Assembly: GCF_024600715.1 (NCBI RefSeq)
Contig: NZ_CP102332.1
Coordinates: 5,518,001 to 5,582,000, forward strand
Direction: 5' to 3'
DNA from: Streptomyces changanensis
GTDB lineage: Bacteria; Actinomycetota; Actinomycetes; Streptomycetales; Streptomycetaceae
Length of the DNA stretch: 64,000 bases
The notes beneath the pieces were generated by a model, which did no database searches, was not told the DNA's origin, and was given only the letters and a program-made list of their open reading frames with translations. Within the stretch, counting starts at the first letter, position 1. Every line of letters starts with the position of its first letter. Shown piece after piece: positions 1-8,279 of this stretch. Position numbers and translations under genes: made by a program.

Positions 1-108
1 ACCCGCCTCCTCGGCGGCGGAGCCGCAGCCGACGGCGGTGACGGCGAGCGCCGCGGCGGCGAGGAGGGCGGTCAGGGTGATCCGTGCGGCCCGTGGTGGT
101 GTGCGCAT
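1..108 (-). CDS. Iron-siderophore ABC transporter substrate-binding lipoprotein (N-terminal part only)
   Basis: Only the first 36 codons are in the window; the gene runs off the left edge. The peptide starts MRTPPRAARI, continues with a hydrophobic Ala/Leu-rich core and ends in a lipobox (TAVGCGS, Cys near residue 28) followed by small and acidic residues, which is a lipoprotein signal peptide. It lies 53 bases downstream of the siderophore ABC ATPase gene on the same strand, with AAAGGAA about 10 bases before the ATG. By position it should be the surface-anchored ferric-siderophore receptor feeding an ABC importer. The binding domain itself is not visible, so the substrate is inferred from context only. 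Confidence 0.65.
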   Translation of the reverse strand, partial: MRTPPRAARITLTALLAAAALAVTAVGCGSAAEEAG

Positions 109-161
109 GAGCGAGGTTCCTTTGCTCGTTCGGGTGGTGCGGTTCCGTGGTGCGGTGGGTC

Positions 162-971
162 TCAGGTGGCCGCCGCCGCCGATGGCTCGCGCCAGGTCGG
201 CAGACAGGTCGGCACACCCGTGTGGGGGTCGTGGGTGACGGTCGTGTCGATGCCGAAGGCGGTGCGGACGGTGTCCTCCGTCAGCGCCTCGGCGGGCGTG
301 CCGGAGGCCACGATGCGGCCCCCCGCGAGCACGACCATCGCGTCGGAGAACGCGGCGGCCTGGTTCAGGTCGTGCAGCACCACCGCCACGGTGATGCCGT
401 GCTCGTCCGCCAGCCGCCGCACGAGCCGCAGCACCTCGATCTGGTATCGGATGTCGAGGTACGTCGTCGGCTCGTCGAGCAGCAGCAGACCGGTGCGCTG
501 GGCCAGCGCCATGGCGATCCACGCCCGCTGCCGCTCGCCGCCGGACAGCCGGTCCAGGGTGCGTTCGGCGAACGGGCGCAGGTTCGTGGCGTCCAGCGCC
601 CACGCGACGGCCTCGCGGTCCTCCCGGCCCGCGCCGCGCGCCAGCAGGCCCTGGTGGGGGTGGCGCCCGTAGGAGACCAGCTCCTCGACCGTCACCCCGG
701 CCGGCTCGATCGGCGACTGCGTCAAAAAGCTCAGCTTGCGCGCCAGCTCCCGCGGCCGGTAGGCGGCGAGGTCCCGCCCGTCCAGGACGATCCGCCCCCC
801 GTCCGGGGTGTGCAGCCGGGCCAGCGCCCGCAGCAGGGTGGACTTGCCGGAGCCGTTGGGCCCCACGAGCGCGGTGACCTCGCCGGGGGCCAGGGCGACG
901 GCGATGCTCCGCGCGACGGGCTCGCCCCCGTGGCCGAGGGTGAGCTCCGACGCGCTGATCTCGATGCTCAT
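162..971 (-). CDS. Iron-siderophore ABC transporter ATP-binding protein (FecE-like)
   Basis: A 269-residue ATPase powering uptake of a ferric siderophore through a permease that lies outside the window. Visible motifs in order: Walker A GPNGSGKS (about residues 37-44), a Q-loop (FLTQSP), the signature LSGGERQR, Walker B LLLLDEPTT and the switch HDL. The layout and length match the FecE/FepC group of iron-chelate ATPases. The ATG at 971 overlaps the TGA of the preceding NIS synthetase gene by four bases (ATGA), so the two are translationally coupled and the importer is made from the same iron-controlled transcript as the biosynthetic enzymes. Confidence 0.9.
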   Translation of the reverse strand: MSIEISASELTLGHGGEPVARSIAVALAPGEVTALVGPNGSGKSTLLRALARLHTPDGGRIVLDGRDLAAYRPRELARKLSFLTQSPIEPAGVTVEELVSYGRHPHQGLLARGAGREDREAVAWALDATNLRPFAERTLDRLSGGERQRAWIAMALAQRTGLLLLDEPTTYLDIRYQIEVLRLVRRLADEHGITVAVVLHDLNQAAAFSDAMVVLAGGRIVASGTPAEALTEDTVRTAFGIDTTVTHDPHTGVPTCLPTWREPSAAAAT

Positions 972-2770
972 GACAGCGGGTTGGGGACGGTGCCGTTCGG
1001 GCGCAGCGCGTGGCGCAGCGCCCGGTCGACGTAGCGGGTGACGACGAGCCGGTCGGTGTTGAACGGGTAGCGGGGGAACTCCTCCGCGAGCATGTCGTAG
1101 GCGGCGAACCGCTCCGCCTTCTCCGGGAACCGCTTCTGGTACGACACGACCGCCTGCCGCACCAGCCGCCAGAACCGCTCCTCCGCCACGCCCAGCTGCT
1201 CGGCGACGAGCGGCGCCAGGTACCGGAAGTGGCCCAGCAGCAACTGGTCCACCACGTGCTGGCGGATGACGACCGGGTCCTTGCGCGGCAGGACGTGGTC
1301 GTAGCCGTCCGGCTCGGGGCCGCGCTCGGGCACCGGGGTGTGCGAGACGGACACGTCGTCGACGAAGTCCTTGAGGAACAGCCGGCACGGCACGTCGTTC
1401 CCGTCGTACCCGATCAGGGTGTTCTGGCCGTGCGGGTTGAAGGTGATGCCGTACGTGTACATCACGTGCAGCACCGGGTGCATCACCGTCTCGAACAGCC
1501 GCGACAGCCACTCCTCGGCCGGCAGCCCGGAGGCGCGGGCGAGCTCCGCCGCGAACGACGTGCCGTGCTCGTCGACGTACAGCAGCGACGCGAACGTCCG
1601 CACCCGCTCGCCCTCGTCCCGCCGCGACGACACCGACTCGCGCCAGATGCAGCCGAGCGTCTCCAGGTGCTGGTACGGCACGTCCGCCACCCGGTCCAGG
1701 TACGGGTGGCGGACCGTCACCGACGCCACCTCGCCGAGGAACACCGTGCGCAGCTCGTCGCGCAGCAGCGGGTCCTTGCCGAGCAGGCCCGTGAGCCACT
1801 GCGTGGTCAGCGGCGCGCCCTGGGTGCAGTGCGGCGGGATGCCGCGCCAGATCAGCGTGTTGACGATGCGCAGGGGGAGCTTGACGTCCCAGCGGCCGCG
1901 CTCCGACACGTTCGTCATCGTCCGCACCGACTGCTGCGGCAGGTACGCGTCGGCGCTCTCACCGAGCGGGACGATCCGCCGCTGGGCGATCTCGCCCGCG
2001 AACAGCACCTGCACGGCGTGGTCCCACTGCCAGGGGTGGACGGGCATCCACACGTACGCGTCCGGGTCGCCGCCCGCCGCCTCGATCCGCGCGCGGAACG
2101 CGGCGACGGTCTCCTCGTCCAACTCGTGCTCCAGGACCGCCCGCTCGCTCAGTTCCGGCGTGCCGCGGAACTCCGCCAGGCCCCGGTGCACGGCGATCCA
2201 CCGCAGCGCCACCGCCCGCCCCGACTCCGGCGCGTACGCCCGCACGTCCGTCGCGGAGAAGCCGATGCGGCCCTTGTTGGCCACGAGCGTCGGGTGGCCC
2301 GTCATGGCGGACTCCAGCTCGGCGTGGTCCAGTGCGCGCAGCTCGGCCGCGGTCCGCCCGCCGTGCTCGATGCGCGCGGCGTCCACGGCGAGGGTCGCCG
2401 ACACCTCGGTGAGGTACATGGCCAGGGTCGGCGGGTCGGTCCCGATCGTCCCCGCGCAGTCGACCAGGAACTGCTGCGCGTCCCAGGCGGGCGTGGCGAT
2501 CTCGTTGCCGAGCAGCCCTGCGGCGCCGCGCGTGACGGAGGAACCGTCCACGCGCCAGGAGCCCAAGGCGCCCCGGGCCGCGGAGAAGACGTACGAGACC
2601 CCGCTGTCCAGGTCGACGCGGAAGCGGCCCTCCGTCTCCAGCTCCAGGGGCTTGACCAGCTCCTCGAACGCGAACTCGGAGAGCGTCTTGGCGAGGAGTC
2701 TGCGGTTCGCCTCCCGCCACGCGTCCGGCGACACGTCGGCGAGGTCGGGGACGGGGTGGCCGTCAGTCAT
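968..2770 (-). CDS. IucA/IucC family NIS siderophore synthetase (second copy)
   Basis: A 600-residue NRPS-independent siderophore synthetase. Family members use ATP to adenylate a citrate carboxylate and condense it with an amine or hydroxylamine side arm. Family hallmarks are seen: the MPVHPWQW segment, QSVRTMTN, and the C-terminal HPHGQNTLI motif with a FhuF-like C-terminal region. The start at 2770 (MTDGHPVPD) has GAGAAAGG about ten bases upstream; longer in-frame extensions are out-of-gene low-complexity sequence. It is one of two synthetases in the operon, as expected for stepwise addition of two arms to citrate. Which synthetase acts first cannot be read from the sequence. Confidence 0.92.
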   Translation of the reverse strand: MTDGHPVPDLADVSPDAWREANRRLLAKTLSEFAFEELVKPLELETEGRFRVDLDSGVSYVFSAARGALGSWRVDGSSVTRGAAGLLGNEIATPAWDAQQFLVDCAGTIGTDPPTLAMYLTEVSATLAVDAARIEHGGRTAAELRALDHAELESAMTGHPTLVANKGRIGFSATDVRAYAPESGRAVALRWIAVHRGLAEFRGTPELSERAVLEHELDEETVAAFRARIEAAGGDPDAYVWMPVHPWQWDHAVQVLFAGEIAQRRIVPLGESADAYLPQQSVRTMTNVSERGRWDVKLPLRIVNTLIWRGIPPHCTQGAPLTTQWLTGLLGKDPLLRDELRTVFLGEVASVTVRHPYLDRVADVPYQHLETLGCIWRESVSSRRDEGERVRTFASLLYVDEHGTSFAAELARASGLPAEEWLSRLFETVMHPVLHVMYTYGITFNPHGQNTLIGYDGNDVPCRLFLKDFVDDVSVSHTPVPERGPEPDGYDHVLPRKDPVVIRQHVVDQLLLGHFRYLAPLVAEQLGVAEERFWRLVRQAVVSYQKRFPEKAERFAAYDMLAEEFPRYPFNTDRLVVTRYVDRALRHALRPNGTVPNPLS

Positions 2771-2841
2771 ACGGGCTGTGCCTTTCTCGTGAGGACGCCG
2801 GTTCTTCTTCCGGCCCTTGTGCTGCTCCGTTCCGCGGCGCT

Positions 2842-4401
2842 TCATGCGGCGGTCCCTTCCTCCTCGACGGCCCGCCCGGCCCGGACGACCGCGTCGAGCA
2901 GGTCGTCCACGTCGGTCGTGCGGGCCTGCGGGTTGAGCAGCGTCAGCTTCAGGTGGACGGTGCGGCGGCCGTCGTCCTGCGCCACGTCCGTCCGGCCGAC
3001 CAGCGCGTGGCCGGTGCGCAGCAGACGGCGGCGCAGGGCGCCGTTGACGGCGTCGGACGCGGCCGGGTCGCGGGTGGCGTACCGGAAGACGACCGTGGAG
3101 AGCGTCGCCCCGGCCGTCAGCACGAGCGCCGGGTGCGCCGCCACCGCCCGCTCGGCGTGCCGGGCCAGGTCGTGGCAGGCGTCGAGCATCCCGCCGACGC
3201 CGTCGGTGCCCAGCGCCAGGAACGTCGCCGCGACCTTCAGCGCGTCCGCGCGGCGGGTCGTCTGGAGCGACAGGCCGAGCAGCCCGTCGTACCCGGCCTC
3301 GCCGTCGTCGTCCGGGTTGAGGTAGGCCACCCGCAGCCCCGTCGACGACGTGAAGTCGGCCGCGTCGCGGGCGAGCAGGACACTGGCCGCGGCCGGCTGC
3401 CAGGCCGTCTTGTGCAGGTCGAGGGTGACCGTGTCGGCCTCCTCGATCCCGGCGAGCAGCGGCCGCAGCCGGTCGGAGAAGAGGGCGCCGCAGCCGTACG
3501 CCGCGTCGACGTGCAGCCGTACACCGTGCTCCCGGGCCACCGCGGCGACCTCGTGGAGCGGGTCGACGGAACCGTAGTCGGTGGTCCCCGCCGTGGCGAC
3601 GACCGCGACCGGCAGCCGCGTCCCGGGGTCCACACCGCGCAGCGCCGCGTCCAGCGCCTCGGGGCGCATCCGGTGCCGCCGGTCGACGGGCACGGTCCGC
3701 ACGGCCTCCTCGCCCAGCCCGAGCACCGCGCAGGCCCGGGCGACGGAGAAGTGGGCCAGCTCGGAGCAGAGGACGAGCGGCGCGAGACCGAACCCGGTCA
3801 GCCCGCCGCTGCGCACGTCGCGGACCTTCGCGGCGGCGGCGTCGCGGGCGATGAGCAGGGCCTGGAGGTTCGAGGCGCTGCCGCCGGGCGTGAGCACGCC
3901 GCCCGACTCGGGCCCGTACCCGGCCAGTCGGCACAGCCCCTTCACCAGCCGCCGTTCGATCTCGACGGCGTACGGGCCCGAGTCCCAGGTGTCGACGGAC
4001 GCGTTGAAGATCCCGGCGAGGACGTCGGCGGCGGCGGCGACGGCCAGCGACGGCGGCTGGAGGTGGGCTGCGGCGCGCGGGTCGGCGAGGTCCACGGTGG
4101 TCTCCGCGCAGGCCCGGGCGAGGGCCAGCACGGCGTCGCGGCCCGCGCCGGCGCGCGGCACGACCCCATGGGGGAACTGCTCGTCGACCAGCCGGGTCAG
4201 CTCCTCCGGGCTCATCGCGGGCAACGGTCCGCCGCGGCGGCGCAGCCCGGCGGCGGCCTCCCGGGCGATGTCGCGCACGAGGCGGCCCAGCTCGGCGAGG
4301 CCGGCGGGGGAGGCCGCGAGCAGGTCGGGTTCGAGCAGCGGCGAGGGCCCGGACGCGGGCCCGGGTATCGGGTCGGACAGGGCACTACCGGGCATCGTCA
4401 T
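2842..4401 (-). CDS. PLP-dependent L-2,4-diaminobutyrate-type decarboxylase (second copy)
   Basis: A 519-residue group II PLP decarboxylase. The PLP-binding Lys is in DLHKTAWQP, and family landmarks include SVDTWDSGP, the PGGSASNLQ glycine stretch and the cofactor-contacting HVDAAYG. It is clearly paralogous to the decarboxylase at 9652-11181: both share the LNPDDDGEAG/LNADDDGEAG and KVAAT segments. The family converts 2,4-diaminobutyrate, ornithine or lysine to the diamine. A second copy inside one operon suggests either a second diamine substrate or a redundant step. The ATG at 4401 lies inside the 3' end of the MFS gene (17-base overlap); a second ATG at 4395 is possible. Confidence 0.88.
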   Translation of the reverse strand: MTMPGSALSDPIPGPASGPSPLLEPDLLAASPAGLAELGRLVRDIAREAAAGLRRRGGPLPAMSPEELTRLVDEQFPHGVVPRAGAGRDAVLALARACAETTVDLADPRAAAHLQPPSLAVAAAADVLAGIFNASVDTWDSGPYAVEIERRLVKGLCRLAGYGPESGGVLTPGGSASNLQALLIARDAAAAKVRDVRSGGLTGFGLAPLVLCSELAHFSVARACAVLGLGEEAVRTVPVDRRHRMRPEALDAALRGVDPGTRLPVAVVATAGTTDYGSVDPLHEVAAVAREHGVRLHVDAAYGCGALFSDRLRPLLAGIEEADTVTLDLHKTAWQPAAASVLLARDAADFTSSTGLRVAYLNPDDDGEAGYDGLLGLSLQTTRRADALKVAATFLALGTDGVGGMLDACHDLARHAERAVAAHPALVLTAGATLSTVVFRYATRDPAASDAVNGALRRRLLRTGHALVGRTDVAQDDGRRTVHLKLTLLNPQARTTDVDDLLDAVVRAGRAVEEEGTAA

Positions 4402-6013
4402 GGCAGGTCATTCCTGTAGTCCCGGACGGGGGGCGGGCAGGGGCGTGAAGGGTCAGGGGCGTGCGGCGGGCACCGACCCGGGCGCGGCGGCGGGGCCGGT
4501 CCCCGGCGCGGCGGCCGGAGCCTGGGCCGTGGGGGGTGGCTGGACCATGGGGGTCGTGGGAGCCGGCGGCAGGGGCGCGGCGGCCAGGGGAGGGCGGGCC
4601 GCCCCCGGGCGGGGGCGTGGCGGTCGGCGGGCCGCCCTCCGGCCGGACCCGCGCGGCCGCACCGGCCGCCGCACCGGTGGCGGCGCCGGCGGCGGGGACC
4701 ACCGGGCCGGGGGCCCGCCGCTGCTGCGGCAGCACGGCGGGTGCCGTCTCGGCGGCCGGCACGGCGGGCGGCGCGGGCGGGGCCGTGCCCACCCGTTCCG
4801 CCCCGGGTGACACCTGCCCACCGGCGGCGGACGGCACCGTGGCCGGCGGCGTCACCGCGGACGCGACGGCGGCGGACGGAACCGCCGCAGCCGCGGCGGT
4901 GGACCGGCCCCCGCCCGGGGCCGCGACGGCGAGGACGCACAGCAACGCGCCGCAGACCGGCAGCGGGGCCCACAGTGCCGCGGACGCCGCCGCGGTGGCG
5001 ACCATGGGCGCGAGCAGCAGGCCGGCCGTCTGACCCATGGCGACGACGCTGTACGCCGCCCCCGACCCGCTCGCCCGTATCACCCGCTCGTCCAGGGCGA
5101 CCTGCCCCAACGCCAGCCCGGCGCCGAACACCAGCCGCGCCACCGCCAGCCACCCGGGGTCGGTGACCGCCGCCTGCGCGGTCAGGCCCGCCGCGGCGAC
5201 GAGCATCCCGTACCGCAGCAGCGGCCGCCCGCCCAGCCGGGCCCGCAGCCGGCCGGCCACGGGCAGCAGCGCCAGCACCGCCAGGTGCGGCAGCACGAAC
5301 AGCAGCGTCGCCGTGCCCGCCGACGCGCCGGCGTCCGTCACGTACTCGGTGAAGTACGGCCGCGCCGCGTACACCGCGACCGCCGTCAGCAGCACGTACC
5401 CGGCCAGCCGCCACACGTCGCCCCCCGCGGGCGCCGCGGGGCCGGCGGCGCCCGTCGGGCCGGCCGCCGGCCGCAGCAGCCGCAGGCACGCCACCAGCAG
5501 CACCGCCTCCACCACGGCCAGCAGCGGCAGCGCGGTGCGCGGGTCGGGCACGGACACGACCAGGCCGCCCAGCAGCGTCGCGGCGACCGACGCCGCGTGC
5601 AGCACGGCCACGTACTGGACCACCCCGGGCAGCACCCCGCGCGGATGGCTCCGCGCGAGCCCCGGGTAGGCCAGCAGGACGACCGCCTTCGCGGCCACGA
5701 GCAGCACGGACACCCCGGTGAACACCGCGTACGACGGAGCCAGCACCAGCGCCGCCGACAGCAGCACCGCGGCGGTCTGGCCCGCCGTCACCAGCCGGGC
5801 CAGCGGCACCCGCCGGCACGCCCGCCCCCACAGGGGCAGCGCCACGACCGCCGACACCTGGCACACCACGAGGAACAGCCCCGTCGCGGCCAGCGCCTCC
5901 ACCCCGTACGCGGCGCGGAACAGCGCCGGGTAGAACGGGGCCAGCGCCGACTGGGTCACCATGTGCAGCCCGGCCGCCGCCAGCAGCACCGGGCGTCCGT
6001 GCGCCCCCGTCAT
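4385..6013 (-). CDS. MFS transporter, probable siderophore exporter, with long low-complexity C-terminal tail
   Basis: A 542-residue major facilitator protein. Roughly the first 375 residues form about 12 hydrophobic segments with the usual cytoplasmic basic loop between the two halves. The last 165 or so residues are Ala/Pro/Gly-rich, with no membrane segment, and turn strongly basic (Arg) near the end. Such a tail is unusual for the family, whose members normally end soon after helix 12. The tail frame is supported by the operon layout: its TAG at 4385 overlaps the next gene start, and the ATG at 6013 overlaps the GNAT stop by four bases. By position it likely secretes the finished siderophore. 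Confidence 0.82.
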   Translation of the reverse strand: MTGAHGRPVLLAAAGLHMVTQSALAPFYPALFRAAYGVEALAATGLFLVVCQVSAVVALPLWGRACRRVPLARLVTAGQTAAVLLSAALVLAPSYAVFTGVSVLLVAAKAVVLLAYPGLARSHPRGVLPGVVQYVAVLHAASVAATLLGGLVVSVPDPRTALPLLAVVEAVLLVACLRLLRPAAGPTGAAGPAAPAGGDVWRLAGYVLLTAVAVYAARPYFTEYVTDAGASAGTATLLFVLPHLAVLALLPVAGRLRARLGGRPLLRYGMLVAAAGLTAQAAVTDPGWLAVARLVFGAGLALGQVALDERVIRASGSGAAYSVVAMGQTAGLLLAPMVATAAASAALWAPLPVCGALLCVLAVAAPGGGRSTAAAAAVPSAAVASAVTPPATVPSAAGGQVSPGAERVGTAPPAPPAVPAAETAPAVLPQQRRAPGPVVPAAGAATGAAAGAAARVRPEGGPPTATPPPGGGPPSPGRRAPAAGSHDPHGPATPHGPGSGRRAGDRPRRRARVGARRTPLTLHAPARPPSGTTGMTCHDDAR

Positions 6014-6561
6014 GCCGTGCGCTCGCGGACCATGAACGCCGCCCGCTTGCCCGGCAGGTCGATCTGCCGTGCCATGCGGAACCCGGCCCGCTCGAAGGCG
6101 CGCAGCGAACGCGCGTTGCGGATGTCCGGCTCGGCGACGACCCGCTCCGCGTACGGATCGGTGCGCAGCTGCCAGTCCGACACGGCCCGCAGCAGCACCG
6201 CCCCGAGCCCCCGGCCCCGGTAGGCGGACGGGCCGAGCAGCAGGTGCACGCCCGCGTCGCGCGGCCGCGAGGCGTAATGGTGGCGCAGCGGGTCCAGATC
6301 GGCCCGGTACAGCTCCCAGTAGCTCATCGGCGTGCCGTCCACGCACCCGACGTACGGCGTGGAGTGCGAACTGGCCACCTGCTCGCGCAGGTAGGCGGCG
6401 ACGCGCTCCACCGGCTGCGCCATCTCCCAGAACTCGGCGACCTCCGGGTCGTTCATCCACCCGTGCACCAGCTCGGCGTCGGCGGCCGGGTCGACCGCCC
6501 GCAGCGCGAACACGCCCTGCTCCAGCACCGTCTCGGCGATGACGAGCCGCTCGCGCGTCAC
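6010..6561 (-). CDS. GNAT-family siderophore N-acyltransferase (IucB/RhbD-like)
   Basis: A 183-residue acetyltransferase of the IucB/AlcB/RhbD type, which acylates the N-hydroxy-diamine to give the hydroxamate. Seen: the MNDPEVAEFWEM segment, SYWELYRADLDP, the acetyl-CoA loop YRGRGLGAVLL and the C-terminal RNARSLRAFERAGF. This whole pattern is characteristic of siderophore acetyltransferases rather than generic GNATs. It is sandwiched between the NIS synthetase and MFS genes with 4-base overlaps on both sides. The acyl donor (acetyl versus a longer chain) cannot be decided from the sequence. Confidence 0.9.
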   Translation of the reverse strand: MTRERLVIAETVLEQGVFALRAVDPAADAELVHGWMNDPEVAEFWEMAQPVERVAAYLREQVASSHSTPYVGCVDGTPMSYWELYRADLDPLRHHYASRPRDAGVHLLLGPSAYRGRGLGAVLLRAVSDWQLRTDPYAERVVAEPDIRNARSLRAFERAGFRMARQIDLPGKRAAFMVRERTA

Positions 6562-8279
6562 TTGCGCACCTCCACCACGGGGTTGGGGATGTCCACGTAC
6601 ACCGACTGCGCCTCCAGCGGGCCCGTCAGCTCGTCCATGCCGCGCACCCGCGTCAGCAGGTTCGCCTTGCAGCGCAGCGTCGGCTCCTCCCGCAGCAGCG
6701 AGGCGAGGCGCAGCCGGTCGCCGTGCGCGGCGGCGGCGTCCGCGAGGAACCGGTCCGCGTGCCGCAGCAGCCGTTCCTCGTCCGCGAGCCTCTGGGAGCC
6801 GAGCGCGCCGGCCAGGCCGAGCAGGTTGTTGATGCCGACGTAGTAGGCGAGCCGCTCGTCGATGACGTCGTCCGCGACGTACGTGCCGAGGTCACGGCCG
6901 ACACCGGGCACCCAGCCGTACAGGGCGTCGCTGCGGTCGGGGGAGAAGTAGTAGCCCTGGTTGTCGCGGTAGCGGCCGCCGGCCGGCCAACCGTCGCCGT
7001 CCACCGTGACCAGGGTGTTCTGCTGGTGCGCCTCCAGCCCGAGACCGTACGTCGCGTACAGCCACAGCACGGGCCCGACGACGCGCTCGGCGTACCGGGC
7101 GAACCACTCCTCGCCGACGTCGCCGACCGGCCGGCCGGTGCGCGCGGCGATGGCGTGCACGAGCGACGCCAGCCGGGAGCGGCCGTCGGGCAGGTCGGGG
7201 CGGGGCGCGACGAGGCCGGCGACGCACTCGGCCTGGGTCGCCGCGTCCGCGGGGAACGGGTTGGCGCGCACGACCACGTCGAGGCCGGTGTCGCCGCCGT
7301 CGGCGGTGGCGTCGACCGCGAGCCACGCCGGGTCGCGGACGATCGCGAACCCGGGGTGCGCGGCGTGCAGCGCCCGGCCGAGGCCGGCGGTGAGGAGCCG
7401 GTCGACGGCGAGGCCCCGGTGCAGCTCGGAGCGCATGTTCTCGCGCCGCGAGTTGGTGATCCGCAGGCCCAGGGAGAACTTCAGCATCACGGGCGCGTCG
7501 GCCCGGTACAGCGTCCGCACCGACGAGGTCGCCGACCAGGCGGGACCGGACGGTCCGAGGTCGTGCAGCAGCCCGGCGTCCAGCAGGGCGCGGACGGCGG
7601 GCCGGTGGACGACGTCCTGCGCCTGCCAGGGGTGGGCGGGGACCAGGACCGTGCCCGACGGGCGCGTGGGGGTGTCGCCCGCGAAGCCGGCGAGGAGTTC
7701 CTCGGCGCTCCGGTCGAGCGACGAGTCGGCGCGCACGACCGACGGGTCGGCGGCGAACCAGTGGAGCGGGAAGGCGCCGCGGACCTCGGGCGAGTAGCGG
7801 GCGGCCTCGGTGTCGGTGAGCCCCTCGCGGCTCTTCGGCGTCGGGTGCAGCGGGTGCCCGGTGAGGAGGGCCTGTTCGGCGGCGAGGAACGCGGTGGTGC
7901 CGGCCGGGTCGGCGGGCGCCTCCCGGCGGACCCGGACGAACTCGGCGACGCGGCGCACCGAGTCGCTGACCCGCCCGGTCAGGTCCGCCACGGAGGCCGG
8001 GTCGCCGTCGGCCGCCTCGACGCCCAGGAGCGCGGCGAGCGCGGTGGCCGGGGCGGGTGCCCCGGACGGGAGGCGGGGGGACCCGAAGCGGTGCCAGCCG
8101 ACCGGCGACCAGTACAGGACGGGCACCTCGATCACCGTGCCCGACGCGGGCAGCTCCAGGCGCAGCACGTCGCCGTCGGGCCGCTCCACTCCGGTCTCCC
8201 GCACCCAGCAGCGCAGCAGGTTGTCGACGGCGGCCCGGTCGGCCTCCGTGACGGGGTCCAGGGGTCGGATCTCGCTCAT
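6558..8279 (-). CDS. IucA/IucC family NIS siderophore synthetase (first copy)
   Basis: A 573-residue NIS synthetase. Landmarks are LVPAHPWQAQDV, TSSVRTLYR and LEAHQQNTLV in the C-terminal half, the last being the conserved His-x-Gln-Asn nucleotide/substrate region. It differs clearly from the copy at 968-2770, so the two are likely specialised, for example one for the free citrate end and one for the mono-amide. The start ATG (MSEIRPLDP) at 8279 overlaps the TGA of the hydroxylase gene by four bases. Long upstream in-frame extension is antisense-like sequence inside the hydroxylase gene and is not part of this protein. Confidence 0.92.
   Translation of the reverse strand: MSEIRPLDPVTEADRAAVDNLLRCWVRETGVERPDGDVLRLELPASGTVIEVPVLYWSPVGWHRFGSPRLPSGAPAPATALAALLGVEAADGDPASVADLTGRVSDSVRRVAEFVRVRREAPADPAGTTAFLAAEQALLTGHPLHPTPKSREGLTDTEAARYSPEVRGAFPLHWFAADPSVVRADSSLDRSAEELLAGFAGDTPTRPSGTVLVPAHPWQAQDVVHRPAVRALLDAGLLHDLGPSGPAWSATSSVRTLYRADAPVMLKFSLGLRITNSRRENMRSELHRGLAVDRLLTAGLGRALHAAHPGFAIVRDPAWLAVDATADGGDTGLDVVVRANPFPADAATQAECVAGLVAPRPDLPDGRSRLASLVHAIAARTGRPVGDVGEEWFARYAERVVGPVLWLYATYGLGLEAHQQNTLVTVDGDGWPAGGRYRDNQGYYFSPDRSDALYGWVPGVGRDLGTYVADDVIDERLAYYVGINNLLGLAGALGSQRLADEERLLRHADRFLADAAAAHGDRLRLASLLREEPTLRCKANLLTRVRGMDELTGPLEAQSVYVDIPNPVVEVRK

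Noticed and set aside
968..3934. Very long in-frame extensions of the siderophore genes on the minus strand
   Set aside because: The extensions are low-complexity Arg/Pro/Ala sequence lying inside the preceding genes; the internal ATGs with 4-base overlaps and ribosome-binding sites are the credible starts.
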